Below are positions 26,040 through 35,089 of a stretch of 64,000 nt of DNA, piece after piece. The notes below the pieces were generated by a model. It was not told the origin of the DNA. It did no database searches and worked only from the letters and a program-made list of their open reading frames with translations. The DNA is from Aequorivita lipolytica. Lineage in GTDB: Bacteria; Bacteroidota; Bacteroidia; Flavobacteriales; Flavobacteriaceae. The translations under genes and the position numbers were made by a program. The stretch is from the NCBI RefSeq assembly GCF_007997135.1, contig NZ_VORU01000002.1, positions 1 to 64,000 of the forward strand, written 5' to 3'. Each line of letters starts with the position of its first letter. Positions within the stretch are counted from its first letter, which is position 1.

Positions 26040-26789
26040 ATGTTAAAAATAAAAGATTTATACGCCGGAATTGAGGGAAAAGATATTCTACAGGGAATAA
26101 ACCTAGAAGTGAAAGCCGGTGAAGTACACGCAATAATGGGACCCAACGGTTCTGGAAAAAGCACATTGGCATCTGTAGTTGCGGGAAAAGAAGAGTTTGA
26201 GGTTACAAGAGGCTACATCACTTTTGATAACGAAGATATTTCAGAGTTAGATCCAGAAGAGAGAGCGCACAAAGGCATATTTCTTTCGTTTCAATACCCT
26301 GTGGAAATTCCCGGTGTTTCGGTTACCAACTTCATAAAAACGGCAATTAACGAAACCCGAAAATCAAAAGGGCAGAAAGATATGCCAGCTTCTGAAATGT
26401 TGAAAATGATAAAAGAAAAGGCAGATATGCTGGAAATAGACCGAAAGTTTCTTTCGCGTTCCCTAAACGAAGGTTTTTCTGGAGGTGAAAAGAAACGCAA
26501 CGAAGTATTCCAAATGGCGATGCTTGAGCCAAAACTAGCCATTCTTGACGAAACCGATTCAGGATTGGATATTGACGCGTTGAAAGTTGTAGCTAACGGC
26601 GTGAACAAACTGAAAAGCGAAGACAACGCAGTAATAGTTATTACGCACTATCAGCGCCTCTTGGATTATATAATTCCCGATTTTGTACACGTAATTATGA
26701 ACGGAAAAATAGTAAAATCTGGCACCAAGGAACTTGCTTACGAGCTTGAAGAAAAAGGTTACGATTGGATTAAAGAAGAATTAGTTTAA
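26040..26789 (+). CDS. sufC: Fe-S assembly ATPase SufC
   Basis: This is a 249-residue ABC-type ATPase of the SufBC2D complex. It has Walker A GPNGSGKST, a Q-loop in FLSFQYPVEIPGVS, the signature motif NEGFSGGEKKRNE, Walker B LAILDETDSG and the switch His in VIVITHYQRLLD. The frame is open from 26016, but the ATG at 26040 fits the family N-terminus (MLKIKDLYAGIEG). The 1-bp spacing from the preceding lipoprotein stop suggests coupled translation. Confidence 0.95.
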   Translation: MLKIKDLYAGIEGKDILQGINLEVKAGEVHAIMGPNGSGKSTLASVVAGKEEFEVTRGYITFDNEDISELDPEERAHKGIFLSFQYPVEIPGVSVTNFIKTAINETRKSKGQKDMPASEMLKMIKEKADMLEIDRKFLSRSLNEGFSGGEKKRNEVFQMAMLEPKLAILDETDSGLDIDALKVVANGVNKLKSEDNAVIVITHYQRLLDYIIPDFVHVIMNGKIVKSGTKELAYELEEKGYDWIKEELV

Positions 26790-26855
26790 AAATAGTTATA
26801 GCCTATGGTTTGTGTTTTTTCATAACCCATAACTCATAACTCATAACTGAAAAAG

Positions 26856-28169
26856 ATGAGTTTTAAAGACAAATTATTATCATCATACATTGCTCTCGAA
26901 GATTACCTAGAGTTTGATTCGCCATTACACGATGTGCGGAACAACGCCATTAAAATCTTTGAGGAAAAAGGTTTTCCTACAAAAAAGGAAGAAGCTTGGA
27001 AATATACTTCGCTCAATTCACTGCTGAAACCAGATTACAGCGTATATTCAAACAAAGAACGAAATGTTGAGCTTAAAAATGTACGCAAGTATTTCCTTCA
27101 TGAAATAGACACCTACAAACTTGTTTTTGTAGATGGGGTTTACAATTCCTTCCTTTCAGAAACCACGCACGATTCGCTGGATGTTTGCTTAATGTCCGCA
27201 GCACTTAACAAAAGCAAATACAAGCCAATCATTGAAACATATTTCAACAAAGCAGCAAAGAGCGACAGCCTAACTTCGCTGAATACAGCTTTCACCAAAG
27301 AAGGCGCATATATTCACATTCCGGCGCATAAAGAAGTTGAAAAGCCTATTGAAATAATCAATTTTTCTACTGGTAATGAAGCCGCGATGTTTCTGCAGCC
27401 AAGAAATTTAATCGTGGTTGGGGAAAATGCCCACGTTCAAATTATTGAGCGTCACCAAAGCCTTTCCAGCAATGAAGTTTTGACCAATTCGGTGACAGAA
27501 ATTTTCGCTGAAAAACGCGCTTATGTGGATTACTATAAAATTCAAAATGACGAGCCAACTGCTTCTTTGATAGACAGTACATTTATCTCGCAGCAACGCG
27601 ATACGGTTTGCCGGGTGCATACCTTCACATTTGGCGGAAATTTAGTTCGCAACAATCTCAACTTTTATCAAAACGGTGAACATTGCGATTCTACGTTAAA
27701 AGGAATTACAATTATTGAAAGAAAGCAGCACGTAGACCACAATACTTTGGTACATCACATTGCGCCAAACTGTGAAAGTCATCAAGACTACAAAGGGCTG
27801 TTTGCAGAATCATCTACAGGTGTTTTCAACGGAAAAATTGTAGTTGAAAAAGATGCCCAAAAAACAGATGCTTTTCAACAGAATAATAACATCCTTATTG
27901 ACGATAAAGCCACGATTAATGCGAAGCCACAGTTAGAGATTTTTGCAGACGATGTAAAATGTTCGCACGGCTGCACTATTGGCCAATTTGATGAAGACGC
28001 TTTATTTTACTTGCGAAGCCGCGGCATCGGTTTAAAAGAAGCCAAGGCATTATTGATGTACGCTTTTGCAAACACCGTTTTGGAAAGTGTAAAAATTCCA
28101 GAACTAAAAGTGCGAATCAACAAGCTTATCGCTAATAAAATTGGGGTTAGTTTGGGGTTTCAGCTTTAA
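26856..28169 (+). CDS. sufD: Fe-S scaffold subunit SufD
   Basis: This is a 437-residue partner of SufB in the scaffold complex. It has an N-terminal helical domain with GFPTKKEEAWKYTSLNSLLK, where the EEAWKYT block is the family mark. A beta-helix domain follows, then the C-terminal block VKCSHGCTIGQFDEDALFYL and RSRGIGLKEAKALLMYAFAN, which is conserved in SufD. The His that faces the SufB Cys is in the HGCTIG stretch. It follows sufC by 66 bp and precedes sufS after a hairpin-bearing gap. Confidence 0.94.
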   Translation: MSFKDKLLSSYIALEDYLEFDSPLHDVRNNAIKIFEEKGFPTKKEEAWKYTSLNSLLKPDYSVYSNKERNVELKNVRKYFLHEIDTYKLVFVDGVYNSFLSETTHDSLDVCLMSAALNKSKYKPIIETYFNKAAKSDSLTSLNTAFTKEGAYIHIPAHKEVEKPIEIINFSTGNEAAMFLQPRNLIVVGENAHVQIIERHQSLSSNEVLTNSVTEIFAEKRAYVDYYKIQNDEPTASLIDSTFISQQRDTVCRVHTFTFGGNLVRNNLNFYQNGEHCDSTLKGITIIERKQHVDHNTLVHHIAPNCESHQDYKGLFAESSTGVFNGKIVVEKDAQKTDAFQQNNNILIDDKATINAKPQLEIFADDVKCSHGCTIGQFDEDALFYLRSRGIGLKEAKALLMYAFANTVLESVKIPELKVRINKLIANKIGVSLGFQL

Positions 28170-28176
28170 AAAAACA

Positions 28177-28223
28177 GCCGCGAATTCACGAATAATATAA
28201 TTTATAACTCGTGAATTCGTGGC
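28177..28223. repeat. 15-bp hairpin between sufD and sufS
   Basis: Positions 28177-28191 pair with 28209-28223 with one G-U pair, around a 17-nt AT-rich loop. The core arm is CGAATTCACGA. No T-run follows, so it is not a normal terminator. It may be an mRNA processing or stability element within the operon, or an intergenic palindromic repeat. Confidence 0.65.
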
Positions 28224-28263
28224 AAACCATAAGCCCTGAATTACAAATTCATAAAAATTTTAA

Positions 28264-29481
28264 ATGCCCTTCAACATTCAAAAAATACGTAACGATTTCC
28301 CAATCCTTTCCCGAAAGGTAAATGGCTATCCGTTAGTCTATTTGGACAATGCTGCTACTTCACAAAAACCGCAGCAGGTAATTGATAGCATCGTGGATTA
28401 TTACAGCAATTACAATGCAAATATTCACCGTGGTGTTCATACACTTTCACAGGAAGCTACGGATGCTTATGAAGGAGCGCGACAAAAAATCCAAACTCAT
28501 TTCAATGCCAAGGAAGCCTACGAAATCATTTTCACCGCAGGAACAACGCACGGAATAAATCTAGTTGCAAACGGTTTTTCAGAAATTCTAAAAAAGGGAG
28601 ATGAAATAATCGTTTCGGCGATGGAGCATCACAGCAATATTGTGCCGTGGCAAATGCTTTGTGAAAAAACTGGAGCTATTTTAAAAGTGATTCCGATGAA
28701 CAAGGAAGGCGTTTTGATTTTTTCAGAATACGAAAAATTGCTTTCGGAAAAGACGAAACTTGTTTTTGTAAACCATATTTCTAACGCATTGGGAACAATA
28801 AATCCGATTGCTGAAATCATTGAAAAAGCGCGCCAAGTTGGAGCTGCTGTTTTAGTTGACGGCGCACAATCCTGTTCGCACGTAAAACCTGATTTACAAA
28901 AATTGGATGTAGACTTCTACGTTACTTCAGCACATAAAATGTGCGGGCCAACTGGCGTTGGAATTCTCTATATGAAAGAAGAATGGGGCAACAAACTACC
29001 TCCCTACCAAGGCGGTGGAGAGATGATTGCCGAAGTTACTTTTGAAAAAACTACGTATGCCGGTCTTCCGCATAAATTTGAAGCTGGAACGCCCAATATT
29101 TGTGGCGTAATTGCTTTTGGAGCCGCGATTGATTATCTAAACGCTATCGGTTTTGAGGAGATTGAAAAGTACGAGAACGAGCTTTTAAAATACGCCACCC
29201 AAAAATTATTGGAAATAGAAGGCTTGAAAATTTACGGCACAGGCCCTGAAAAAACCTCGGTAGTTTCTTTCAATATTGAAGGCATCCATCCCTATGATAT
29301 CGGGACGATTGTAGACAAATTGGGTATTGCTGTGCGTACAGGCCACCACTGTGCTCAACCTATTATGGATTTTTATAAAATTCCCGGAACGGTCCGGGCA
29401 TCCTTTGCATTTTACAATACTTTGGAAGAAGTGGACGCATTGGTAAACGCCGTAAAAAAAGCCAAAATGATGTTAAGTTGA
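28264..29481 (+). CDS. sufS: Cysteine desulfurase SufS (type II)
   Basis: This is a 405-residue PLP enzyme that takes sulfur from cysteine as a persulfide for cluster assembly. The PLP lysine is K225 in TSAHKMCGPTG, the PLP-contact region is VLVDGAQSCSHVKPD, and the catalytic Cys is C363 in RTGHHCAQP. The short loop around this Cys is typical of SufS, which needs SufE to be efficient; sufE lies in the same operon. N-terminal YPLVYLDNAATSQKP is also typical. The protein length is normal. Confidence 0.95.
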   Translation: MPFNIQKIRNDFPILSRKVNGYPLVYLDNAATSQKPQQVIDSIVDYYSNYNANIHRGVHTLSQEATDAYEGARQKIQTHFNAKEAYEIIFTAGTTHGINLVANGFSEILKKGDEIIVSAMEHHSNIVPWQMLCEKTGAILKVIPMNKEGVLIFSEYEKLLSEKTKLVFVNHISNALGTINPIAEIIEKARQVGAAVLVDGAQSCSHVKPDLQKLDVDFYVTSAHKMCGPTGVGILYMKEEWGNKLPPYQGGGEMIAEVTFEKTTYAGLPHKFEAGTPNICGVIAFGAAIDYLNAIGFEEIEKYENELLKYATQKLLEIEGLKIYGTGPEKTSVVSFNIEGIHPYDIGTIVDKLGIAVRTGHHCAQPIMDFYKIPGTVRASFAFYNTLEEVDALVNAVKKAKMMLS

Positions 29482-29539
29482 CGAATAGCACACATTTAAA
29501 ACTTGAACTTTGAATTCTTAAACTTTAAATTAGAAACTC

Positions 29540-29980
29540 ATGAAAACACTTGCCACATTATCCATTCTCATTTTTACAATATTTTTTACAAGCTGCGATG
29601 AAACCAAAAAAGTAATCGACGTTGCCGGAAGCGTTCAGTTAACGGGCAGTTATACCGTTTCTTCAATAAATGGAAAGAAACTTACCAATACCACAAATCC
29701 AACTTTTACGATGTCAGCTTTGGATAACTCCTTCCGAGGGACCACGGGTTGCAATTCAGTTTTTGGAAACTATACCCTTGATCTTTACAGCATCGGTTTT
29801 GGCGATTTAGCGGTTAGTGAAAAAATGTGTATGGACAAAAATATTATGAAAACCGAAAGAGATTTTTTGGACGCATTGAATAATACTGGATCTTACGATT
29901 TACAAAATGGAGTTCTAACATTTTATTCTAAAACAGACCGCAGTGTTGTGCTCAGTGCTACCAAAGACACAAACAACTAA
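29540..29980 (+). CDS. META-domain lipoprotein
   Basis: This is a 146-residue lipoprotein (IFFTSCDET). The mature part is a META (HslJ-like) domain, seen in LTGSYTVSSINGKKL, FRGTTGCNSVFGNYTL, a second Cys in VSEKMCMDKNIMKTERDFLD and a final LQNGVLTFYSKTDRSVVLSA. The two conserved Cys probably form a disulfide. HslJ proteins are linked to stress and antibiotic tolerance, but the biochemical role is unknown. It lies between sufS and sufE, 9 bp before sufE, so it is co-transcribed with the SUF genes. Confidence 0.85.
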   Translation: MKTLATLSILIFTIFFTSCDETKKVIDVAGSVQLTGSYTVSSINGKKLTNTTNPTFTMSALDNSFRGTTGCNSVFGNYTLDLYSIGFGDLAVSEKMCMDKNIMKTERDFLDALNNTGSYDLQNGVLTFYSKTDRSVVLSATKDTNN

Positions 29981-29989
29981 AAAAGAACT

Positions 29990-30415
29990 ATGACGATTGA
30001 GGCAATACAGGAAGAATTAATTGACGAGTTTTCAATGTTTGAAGACTGGATGCAGCGCTATGAATATATGATAGATCTTGGCAAATCACTTCCGCTGATT
30101 GACGAAAATTTAAAAAACGACGATAAATTAATCAAAGGCTGCCAAAGCAAAGTATGGCTAAATTCTGAATTGAAGGAGGATAAAATCATTTTCACCGCAG
30201 ATAGCGATGCCATTATTACTAAAGGAATAATTGCGGTTTTGGTACGTGTTTTCTCAGATCAAAAACCACAGGCAATACTTGATGCAAATACTGATTTTAT
30301 TGATGAAATAGGTTTGAAGGAGCACCTCTCGCCTACCCGTGCAAACGGTTTGGTTTCTATGATAAAACAAATGAAAATGTATGCCTTAGCGTACCAAACA
30401 CAACTTAAAAATTAA
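29990..30415 (+). CDS. sufE: Sulfur acceptor protein SufE
   Basis: This encodes 141 residues. SufE accepts the persulfide sulfur from SufS on a conserved Cys and passes it to SufB. The Cys lies in LIKGCQSKVWL (residue about 51), the family motif, and the following acidic and hydrophobic pattern up to GLVSMIKQMK matches. It starts 9 bp after the META lipoprotein and ends 4 bp before sufT. Confidence 0.94.
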   Translation: MTIEAIQEELIDEFSMFEDWMQRYEYMIDLGKSLPLIDENLKNDDKLIKGCQSKVWLNSELKEDKIIFTADSDAIITKGIIAVLVRVFSDQKPQAILDANTDFIDEIGLKEHLSPTRANGLVSMIKQMKMYALAYQTQLKN

Positions 30416-30419
30416 AAAA

Positions 30420-30743
30420 ATGGAAACAGAAATAGATATGGCCGAGTTGGGCGAAAAAATAGTCGCAGTTATAAAAACCATATACGATCCCGAAATTCCT
30501 GTAGATATATACGAGCTAGGATTAATATACGATGTATTTGTAAACGAGGACATGGAAGTTAAAGTACTGATGACTCTTACAACTCCAAACTGCCCAGTAG
30601 CCGAAAGTCTGCCAATGGAGGTAGAAGATAAAATTAAATCAATGAAAATGATAAAGGATGCCGAAGTAGAAATTACTTTCGATCCGCCGTGGAGCCAAGA
30701 ACTTATGAGCGAAGAGGCAAAGCTGGAATTGGGGATGCTTTAA
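30420..30743 (+). CDS. sufT: SufT-like DUF59/MIP18-family Fe-S maturation protein
   Basis: This encodes 107 residues of the DUF59 fold: TIYDPEIPVDIYELGLIYDV, then LMTLTTPNCPVAESLP with the conserved Cys, and EITFDPPWSQELMSEEAKLE at the end. Such proteins help deliver clusters to target proteins. It follows sufE by 4 bp. Downstream, the DUF2480 gene starts 104 bp later. Confidence 0.92.
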   Translation: METEIDMAELGEKIVAVIKTIYDPEIPVDIYELGLIYDVFVNEDMEVKVLMTLTTPNCPVAESLPMEVEDKIKSMKMIKDAEVEITFDPPWSQELMSEEAKLELGML

Positions 30744-30847
30744 AAAAAGTGTTCAGTGTTCAGTACGCAGTATTCAGTAAATGTGAGGAGTTAAAATGGC
30801 AGGCTGAGGGTAAACTAAAGTCGAAGCCCTTGCGAGACTTAAACAAT

Positions 30848-31354
30848 ATGAACGAAGAAATAATAAATCGCGTAGCGAACAGCAAACTTGTAACATTTAA
30901 TCTTGAGGAACTATACCTAAAAGGTGAGCGGGTTTCTTTTGATATTTCGCAGTGGTTGCTGGAAGGAATTGTGCTTCGCGAAAGTGAATTTCGTGAAAAT
31001 GCAAAGGAGTACGACTGGACCCAATATCAAGATAAATTTGTGGCTCTTTATTGCAGCACAGATGCCATTATTCCCGGTTGGGCTTATTTACTTTTATCAC
31101 TTCATTTAGCTCCTTTTGCCGCAAAAGTTACCGTTGGAAACTTGGAAGAATTGGAAAGCATACTTTTTGCAGAATTACTTCAGAATTTGGATGTTTCAGA
31201 ATTTAAGGGCAAATCAATAATCATAAAAGGTTGCGCCCACAAACCCATTCCGCAGAATGCTTATGTGCTCTTGGCTCAAAAACTACAGCCCATTTCTAAA
31301 AGTATTATGTACGGTGAAGCCTGTTCTTCTGTCCCTCTCTTTAGGAGGAAGTAG
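30848..31354 (+). CDS. DUF2480-family protein
   Basis: This encodes 168 residues with the features of DUF2480, a Bacteroidota cytoplasmic family of unknown function commonly found at the end of suf operons. Visible blocks are FDISQWLLEGIVLRESEFR, TDAIIPGWAYLLLSLHLAPF and KGCAHKPIPQNAYVLLAQKL. The frame is open from 30689, inside sufT, but the ATG at 30848 matches the family start (MNEEIINRV). The conserved Cys and His in KGCAHKPIP could bind metal; this is only suggested by the sequence. Confidence 0.85.
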   Translation: MNEEIINRVANSKLVTFNLEELYLKGERVSFDISQWLLEGIVLRESEFRENAKEYDWTQYQDKFVALYCSTDAIIPGWAYLLLSLHLAPFAAKVTVGNLEELESILFAELLQNLDVSEFKGKSIIIKGCAHKPIPQNAYVLLAQKLQPISKSIMYGEACSSVPLFRRK

Positions 31355-31409
31355 GAAATCAATTTTTTCCTTTTAAGATTTCATAAAAAAATTGAATTGA
31401 CTCATTTCT

Positions 31410-31441
31410 TTGTCAATTTTTCAAAAGAGTGAGTATTTTTG
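31410..31441 (+). promoter_or_regulatory. Promoter of DUF3078 gene
   Basis: TTG (31410-31412), a 21-nt spacer and TATTTTTG (31434-31441) match the Bacteroidota consensus fully. Transcription would begin about 15 nt before the ATG at 31464, which also excludes the longer reading frame as the true start. Confidence 0.75.
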
Positions 31442-31463
31442 CACAAACAAAACTCCATTAAAT

Positions 31464-32390
31464 ATGAATAAACTTCTACTTCTTGCAGTTCTTTTAGCTG
31501 CACCATTGGCACTACTTGCCCAAGAAGAAGCTCCAAAAGATACAATCCCAAATGGCTGGACACGCACTGGAAATCTTTCATTATTGTTTAATCAAGCAGC
31601 TTTCAATGCTGAATGGACCGGCGGTGGAACTTCCAATTATTCTGGAAACCTTTCACTAACTTATGATTTTAATTACAAGCAGGATAAGCTTTCATGGAAT
31701 AACCGCTTAACCGGGGAATATGGCATCACCAAAAACAAGGATGATAAATATTCGCGTAAGACAAACGACCGTTTGGAGTTCAATTCCATTTTAGGAAGAC
31801 AGATTAAAGAAAGCAATTGGTATTATTCTTTGTTTTTGAACTTCAAAACTCAATTTGCAAAAGGGTATGAATTCAATGAAGATCTTAATCCAGACAACGA
31901 AGGTTATCGTACGGAAACCACACATATTTTATCTCCAGCATATATTCAGTTTGGCCCCGGTATATTGTGGAAGAAAAGCGACAATCTGTATGTGAACATT
32001 TCACCTGCCACTGCAAAATTTATAATGGTTGATAAAGATTTTACAACTGTAAATGAAAGTGTTCCGGGTGCTTTGGATGCTTATAACAAAAATAAATACT
32101 TTGGAGTGGACGCTAATGAAACCACCCGATTTGAGTTTGGTGCTTCAATTTCTGGGTATGCAAAATTTAATATAATGGCGAATATTTCCGCAGAGAACAT
32201 TTTGAATCTTTATTCAAACTACTTGGAAGATCCACAAAATGTTGATATTGACTACACCTTTAATCTTGTGATGAAAGTAAACAAATACATCACTTCAAAC
32301 GTAACTTTTCAGGCTATTTATGATGACAATGCCGTGCAGGGTTTCCAGATTCGTGAAGCTTTGGGCGTTGGGGTAACGTACGGTTTCTAG
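31464..32390 (+). CDS. DUF3078 outer-membrane-type protein
   Basis: This encodes 308 residues. A signal peptide MNKLLLLAVLLAAPLALLAQ is followed by the DUF3078 block (WTRTGNLSLLFNQAAFNAEW, TGGGTSNYSGNLSLTYDFNY) and alternating beta-strands with aromatic residues, ending VGVTYGF. This is the pattern of an outer-membrane beta-barrel. The role is unknown. It has its own promoter, placed between the SUF operon and hflX, and ends at a bidirectional terminator (32406-32440). Confidence 0.85.
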   Translation: MNKLLLLAVLLAAPLALLAQEEAPKDTIPNGWTRTGNLSLLFNQAAFNAEWTGGGTSNYSGNLSLTYDFNYKQDKLSWNNRLTGEYGITKNKDDKYSRKTNDRLEFNSILGRQIKESNWYYSLFLNFKTQFAKGYEFNEDLNPDNEGYRTETTHILSPAYIQFGPGILWKKSDNLYVNISPATAKFIMVDKDFTTVNESVPGALDAYNKNKYFGVDANETTRFEFGASISGYAKFNIMANISAENILNLYSNYLEDPQNVDIDYTFNLVMKVNKYITSNVTFQAIYDDNAVQGFQIREALGVGVTYGF

Positions 32391-32405
32391 AAAAATATAA
32401 CACGA

Positions 32406-32440
32406 AAAAGAGCCGATTAAAATAATTGAATGGCTCTTTT
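32406..32440. terminator. Bidirectional terminator between DUF3078 gene and hflX
   Basis: AAAAGAGCC (32406-32414) pairs with GGCTCTTTT (32432-32440); T-runs lie on both strands. It serves the convergent genes on either side. Confidence 0.8.
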
Positions 32441-32462
32441 AACAGCTTTACGTGCGAAAGAC

Positions 32463-33674
32463 CTACTCCTCCTCGGTATATTCATCGTACAAAAAGCTGT
32501 TGTACGGAAAGCGGGTGGTGTGTATTTCTTTCACTTTATCATAAACAAGCTTTCTGAATTCACTAAAATTTTCTTTATTCAATGCTGAAATAAAGATAGC
32601 ATCGCCGTTCAGTTTTGCCATCCAGGTTTGTTTCCATTCTTCCAGAGTGTAATGTGCTTTGGTTTTTTCGGTCATTAAATCGTCTTGTTCAATCTCCTCA
32701 GCTTCGTAAACGTCAATCTTATTGAAAACCATTATTGTAGGTTTATCGGCGCTTCCTATTTCTTCTAGAATCTTATCTACGGAATCAATATGATGTTCAA
32801 ATGACGGGTGTGAAATATCCACAACATGTAACAGCAAATCTGCCTCGCGAACCTCATCCAATGTGCTTTTGAAGGATTCCACAAGTTGCGTTGGCAATTT
32901 TCTGATAAAACCTACCGTATCTGTAAGCAGAAAAGGAAGATTCCCAATAACCACTTTCCGAACGGTAGTATCCAAGGTTGCAAAAAGTTTGTTTTCTGCA
33001 AAAACATCACTTTTGCTTATTACGTTCATCAACGTAGATTTTCCCACGTTTGTATAACCCACCAATGCTACGCGCACCAAAGCGCCACGATTGCCACGTT
33101 GCACTTCCATTTGACGGTCAATTTTTTTTAACTTGTCTTTTAGCAATGCAATTCGGTCACGAACAATACGTCTATCGGTTTCAATTTCTGTTTCCCCCGG
33201 ACCGCGCATCCCGATTCCTCCACGCTGGCGTTCCAAGTGAGTCCACATACCTGCAAGCCGTGGCAACAAATATTGATATTGTGCAAGTTCCACTTGTGTT
33301 CGGGCATAGCTTGTTTGTGCTCGCTGAGCAAAAATATCTAGAATTAAGTTGGTACGATCCAATACTTTACAATCCAACGATTTTTGAATGTTTTTTTGTT
33401 GGCTGGGCGAAAGCTCATCATCAAAAATAACTACACCCACCCCGTGTTCTTCCACAAAATTTTTCACTTCCTCCAACTTTCCGGTACCAATAAATGTTTT
33501 GGGATTGGGAACTTCCATTTTTTGTGTAAATCGTTTCAGTACTTCCCCTCCTGCAGTGTAAGCCAAAAACTCAAGTTCGTCAAGGTATTCTTCAGATTTT
33601 ATTTCGTCCTGAAATTGTGTTATCAGCCCAATTAAAACTGTTTTTTCGTATGAAATGTCCGTTTGCTCTATCAT
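32463..33674 (-). CDS. hflX: GTPase HflX
   Basis: This is a 403-residue ribosome-associated GTPase that splits stalled ribosomes, mainly under heat and other stress. The N-terminal HflX domain includes GTGKLEEVKNFVEEHGVGVV and IFDDELSPSQQKNI; the middle holds GGIGMRGPGETEIETDRR. The G domain has GYTNVGKSTL (G1), DTVGFIRKLP (G3) and VFNKIDV (G4). The frame is open up to 33737, but the start at 33674 (MIEQTDISYEK) is chosen because a TACATTTG box lies at 33691-33698, upstream of it. Confidence 0.93.
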   Translation of the reverse strand: MIEQTDISYEKTVLIGLITQFQDEIKSEEYLDELEFLAYTAGGEVLKRFTQKMEVPNPKTFIGTGKLEEVKNFVEEHGVGVVIFDDELSPSQQKNIQKSLDCKVLDRTNLILDIFAQRAQTSYARTQVELAQYQYLLPRLAGMWTHLERQRGGIGMRGPGETEIETDRRIVRDRIALLKDKLKKIDRQMEVQRGNRGALVRVALVGYTNVGKSTLMNVISKSDVFAENKLFATLDTTVRKVVIGNLPFLLTDTVGFIRKLPTQLVESFKSTLDEVREADLLLHVVDISHPSFEHHIDSVDKILEEIGSADKPTIMVFNKIDVYEAEEIEQDDLMTEKTKAHYTLEEWKQTWMAKLNGDAIFISALNKENFSEFRKLVYDKVKEIHTTRFPYNSFLYDEYTEEE

Positions 33675-33690
33675 AAAGTAATTTATAGAA

Positions 33691-33698
33691 CAAATGTA
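33691..33698 (-). promoter_or_regulatory. -7 promoter box of hflX
   Basis: The minus strand reads TACATTTG, an exact TAnnTTTG match, 16 nt before the chosen hflX start. A TTG lies 12 nt further upstream, closer than the usual spacing. Confidence 0.5.
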
Positions 33699-33761
33699 CA
33701 AAACACATAGCAAGAGTTTTTCGTACTTTACAAGCAATTAACACCTTTTCACTATTTAGGA

Positions 33762-34085
33762 ATGAAAAAACTTTACACCGCAGCATTTTACAATCTTGAA
33801 ACCCTTTTTGATACTATGACAGCAAAAATATTGGATGATGATTTTACGCCAAATACTGAAATAGACTGGAAAAAGCATTACAATAAAAAGCTGAAGAAAC
33901 TGGGAAGAATTATTTCGCAGATCGGTTTCGCCGAGACTACACATCCTGCCGTACTTTCATGTGTTTCCAAAGTAGAAAACGAACCTGTGGTTCTGCACAC
34001 TTCGATTCACTATACGAACGAGGAATTGATACCGCGCTCCTTTTCCGAAGAAATTATTTTGAAGTTTTGTAAAATAAAACAATGA
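33762..34085 (+). pseudogene. Truncated EEP-family nuclease/phosphatase gene
   Basis: The 107-residue product keeps only the N-terminal third of an EEP hydrolase. AFYNLETLFDTMTAKILDDD matches AFYNLENLFDYEDDPLTFDD of the intact gene at 39508-40569, as do LDDDFTP against FDDDRTP and KLKKLGRIISQIGF against KLANMAKVLSEIGE. VSKVENEPVV falls where the intact gene has VSEIENRRVL. After that the homology ends, and the catalytic GDLND and SDHFP motifs are missing. No signal peptide is present. The remnant probably arose by deletion of an older EEP gene; whether the short protein is made is unknown. Confidence 0.75.
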
Positions 34086-34137
34086 CCTTATTCTATTAAA
34101 AATTTAATAAATTAAGCCTTTAAAAATATTAACACCA

Positions 34138-35061
34138 ATGAAAGGAAAACAACACATATTCATCTTACTAATGTTGATGTTTGTGTTTTCTATTCTTAAA
34201 ACCCAAGCGCAGCAAGACCCGCAGTACACACAATATATGTACAATATGAATGTGGTTAATCCTGCATATGCGGGCTCCAAAGAAAGCCTTTCCCTTACTG
34301 CACTTTACAGAAACCAGTGGTCTGGTCTGGAAGGTAATCCTGTGACGTTTACCTTTTCGGCCCATTCTCCCATCACTAAAAAAATAGGGCTTGGGCTTTC
34401 GGCAATAAAAGATGAATTGGGTCCATTTCGCGAAACAAATTTGTTTGCCGATTTTTCTTATACGCTTCAGTTGGCGAGTAGCGTAAAAGTAGCATTTGGT
34501 CTTAAGGCTGGGGTAACCTTTCAGGATGTTGGGCTGGTAAATTTAGAAGTGCAGGATCCCAACGACCCGCTCTTTTCGCAGGATATAAATAATACGTATC
34601 CCAATATTGGCGCTGGTGCTTTTCTGTATGGCGAAAAATTTTATGTAGGTTTATCTGTTCCGAATATGTTGAAATCTGTTCATTTAGACGAAAACGGCAT
34701 CAAGTACGGCTCTGAGACGAATCATTATTTTATTACTGCAGGATACGTTTTCCAACTTTCTGAAAACGTCAAGCTGAAACCATCTATTATGGTGAAATCT
34801 GCTTTTAATGCGCCAGTTTCTTACGACGGAAACCTGAACGCACTATTTTATGAGAGGTTTGAACTTGGGGTATCCTACAGATTGGACGATTCCTTCAGCG
34901 GCTTGGTTGGGTTTCAGATTACCCCGAACATTCGTGTGGGATATGCTTATGACCGTGTAATTTCAGATTTGAAAGCAGAAGGCCCACATTCTCATGAAAT
35001 AATACTAACTTTTGATGTTTTCTTTAGTCCGCCATCAATAATTTCACCTCGGTTTTTCTAA
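34138..35061 (+). CDS. PorP/SprF-family type IX secretion membrane protein
   Basis: This encodes 307 residues. The signal peptide (KGKQHIFILLMLMFVFSILK) ends near AQQDPQYTQYMYNMNVVNPAYAGSKESLSL, the family hallmark. The body consists of beta-strands with repeated aromatic and Gly residues, and the C-terminus is typical of an outer-membrane barrel (VFFSPPSIISPRFF). PorP/SprF proteins anchor T9SS cargo on the cell surface, often for a partner gene next door. Here no large cargo gene with a CTD is adjacent; the preceding gene is a broken EEP fragment. Confidence 0.88.
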   Translation: MKGKQHIFILLMLMFVFSILKTQAQQDPQYTQYMYNMNVVNPAYAGSKESLSLTALYRNQWSGLEGNPVTFTFSAHSPITKKIGLGLSAIKDELGPFRETNLFADFSYTLQLASSVKVAFGLKAGVTFQDVGLVNLEVQDPNDPLFSQDINNTYPNIGAGAFLYGEKFYVGLSVPNMLKSVHLDENGIKYGSETNHYFITAGYVFQLSENVKLKPSIMVKSAFNAPVSYDGNLNALFYERFELGVSYRLDDSFSGLVGFQITPNIRVGYAYDRVISDLKAEGPHSHEIILTFDVFFSPPSIISPRFF

Positions 35062-35089
35062 CCAAAATTTGCTTTTCAGCAGCCGGATT

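Noticed and set aside
33762-34085. Functional small EEP enzyme
   Set aside because: All catalytic motifs after the first third are missing, so it is treated as a truncated gene.
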